Below are positions 63,799 to 64,000 of a stretch of 64,000 bases of DNA, one piece after another. Position 1 is the stretch's first letter. Each line of letters begins with the position of its first letter. The DNA comes from Labedella endophytica (GTDB taxonomy: Bacteria > Actinomycetota > Actinomycetes > Actinomycetales > Microbacteriaceae). The notes beneath the pieces were generated by a model, which saw only the letters and a list, made by a program, of their open reading frames with translations, did no database searches and was not told the origin of the DNA. The DNA is taken from positions 992,001 to 1,056,000 of the forward strand of contig NZ_RZGZ01000002.1 of the NCBI RefSeq assembly GCF_003990045.1, given 5' to 3'. A program made the position numbers and the translations under genes.

Positions 63799-64000
63799 TC
63801 GTACTCCAGGGGGTGTCGACGATGAGCCGTCGGCTCGACCAGGGTTCGATCGGTACCGCAGCGAAGATGACTGATCCTCACATCGAGAGTGACAGGCACC
63901 CTGCATGCCGACCAAATGAAACCGTGCCCCCAATAGGGGGGTGATCTCCGAGGAAGGCGACCCGGACTACGGCGGAACGGGGCCGCGCGCGTCCGAGATA
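63799..64000 (-). promoter_or_regulatory. Upstream region of the large surface-protein gene
   Basis: ATGTGAGGA (complement of 63875-63883) is shared with the region upstream of the paralogue at 44.8 kb. A short CCCCC-AATA-GGGGG hairpin lies near 63928-63942. No gene is seen before the window edge. Confidence 0.4.

Overview
The window is high-GC, densely packed DNA with GTG/TTG starts, 1-4 bp gene overlaps and several apparently leaderless promoters. An L10-L7/L12 operon with an actinobacterial type leader, a DUF3073 gene next to a purF/purM/purD/sterol-carrier cluster, LacI/ROK-controlled sugar transport without dedicated ATPases, and a CBS/MetB pair point to Actinobacteria, most likely a plant- or soil-associated member of Microbacteriaceae. 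No rRNA, tRNA, CRISPR array, prophage or insertion sequence was seen. The genus is not claimed.

Layout. 1-3.2 kb: end of a Bcr/CflA drug exporter and a transsulfuration pair (CBS, then cystathionine gamma-synthase/lyase). 3.5-4.9 kb: a DUF3105-DUF305 membrane-anchored pair. 5.0-6.5 kb: a DUF559-like nuclease gene bracketed by five copies of a 51-54 bp hairpin repeat. 6.5-8.4 kb: an ABC exporter. 8.6-13.5 kb: an alpha-glucoside-type ABC importer divergent from its LacI regulator, with four palindromic operators of two kinds between them. 13.5-15.2 kb: MarR plus MFS exporter. 15.8-17.0 kb: rplJ-rplL with L10 leader and attenuator. 17.1-19.4 kb: an OmpR-type two-component system. 19.5-22.0 kb: an amino-acid permease and an unknown membrane protein.

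22.1-29.4 kb is a sugar catabolic locus. A ROK regulator and one operator sit between a leftward operon (TIM-barrel epimerase, two Gfo/Idh/MocA oxidoreductases, second epimerase) and a rightward set (ROK, third oxidoreductase, ThuA). The make-up fits oxidation of a glycoside to a 3-keto intermediate followed by cleavage or isomerisation. No transporter lies in this block, so import may rely on one of the two ABC systems elsewhere in the window. 29.5-34.1 kb: a YqaJ-like nuclease orphan, a MarR/MMPL pair and a quinone oxidoreductase. 34.1-37.7 kb: a three-gene nonulosonic (sialic-type) acid operon for surface glycan. 38.0-41.5 kb: a large MalT-like LuxR regulator and a universal stress protein.

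41.7-50.3 kb: a secreted beta-propeller/LamG protein, then a ChvE-GguAB-type monosaccharide ABC importer and its LacI repressor, with matching operators. 50.6-56.5 kb: DUF3073, NUDIX, purF, purM, a small membrane protein, a sterol-carrier-like protein and purD. The last two genes are driven from a 19-bp symmetric divergent promoter. 56.5-63.8 kb: two tandem glycoamylase-like exported proteins and a second, larger propeller/FnIII/LamG/PKD protein, paralogous to the one at 41.7 kb. Overall the segment is devoted to sugar uptake, regulated catabolism and cell-surface glycan, set among housekeeping translation and purine genes. Long, near-perfect hairpins close many transcription units.
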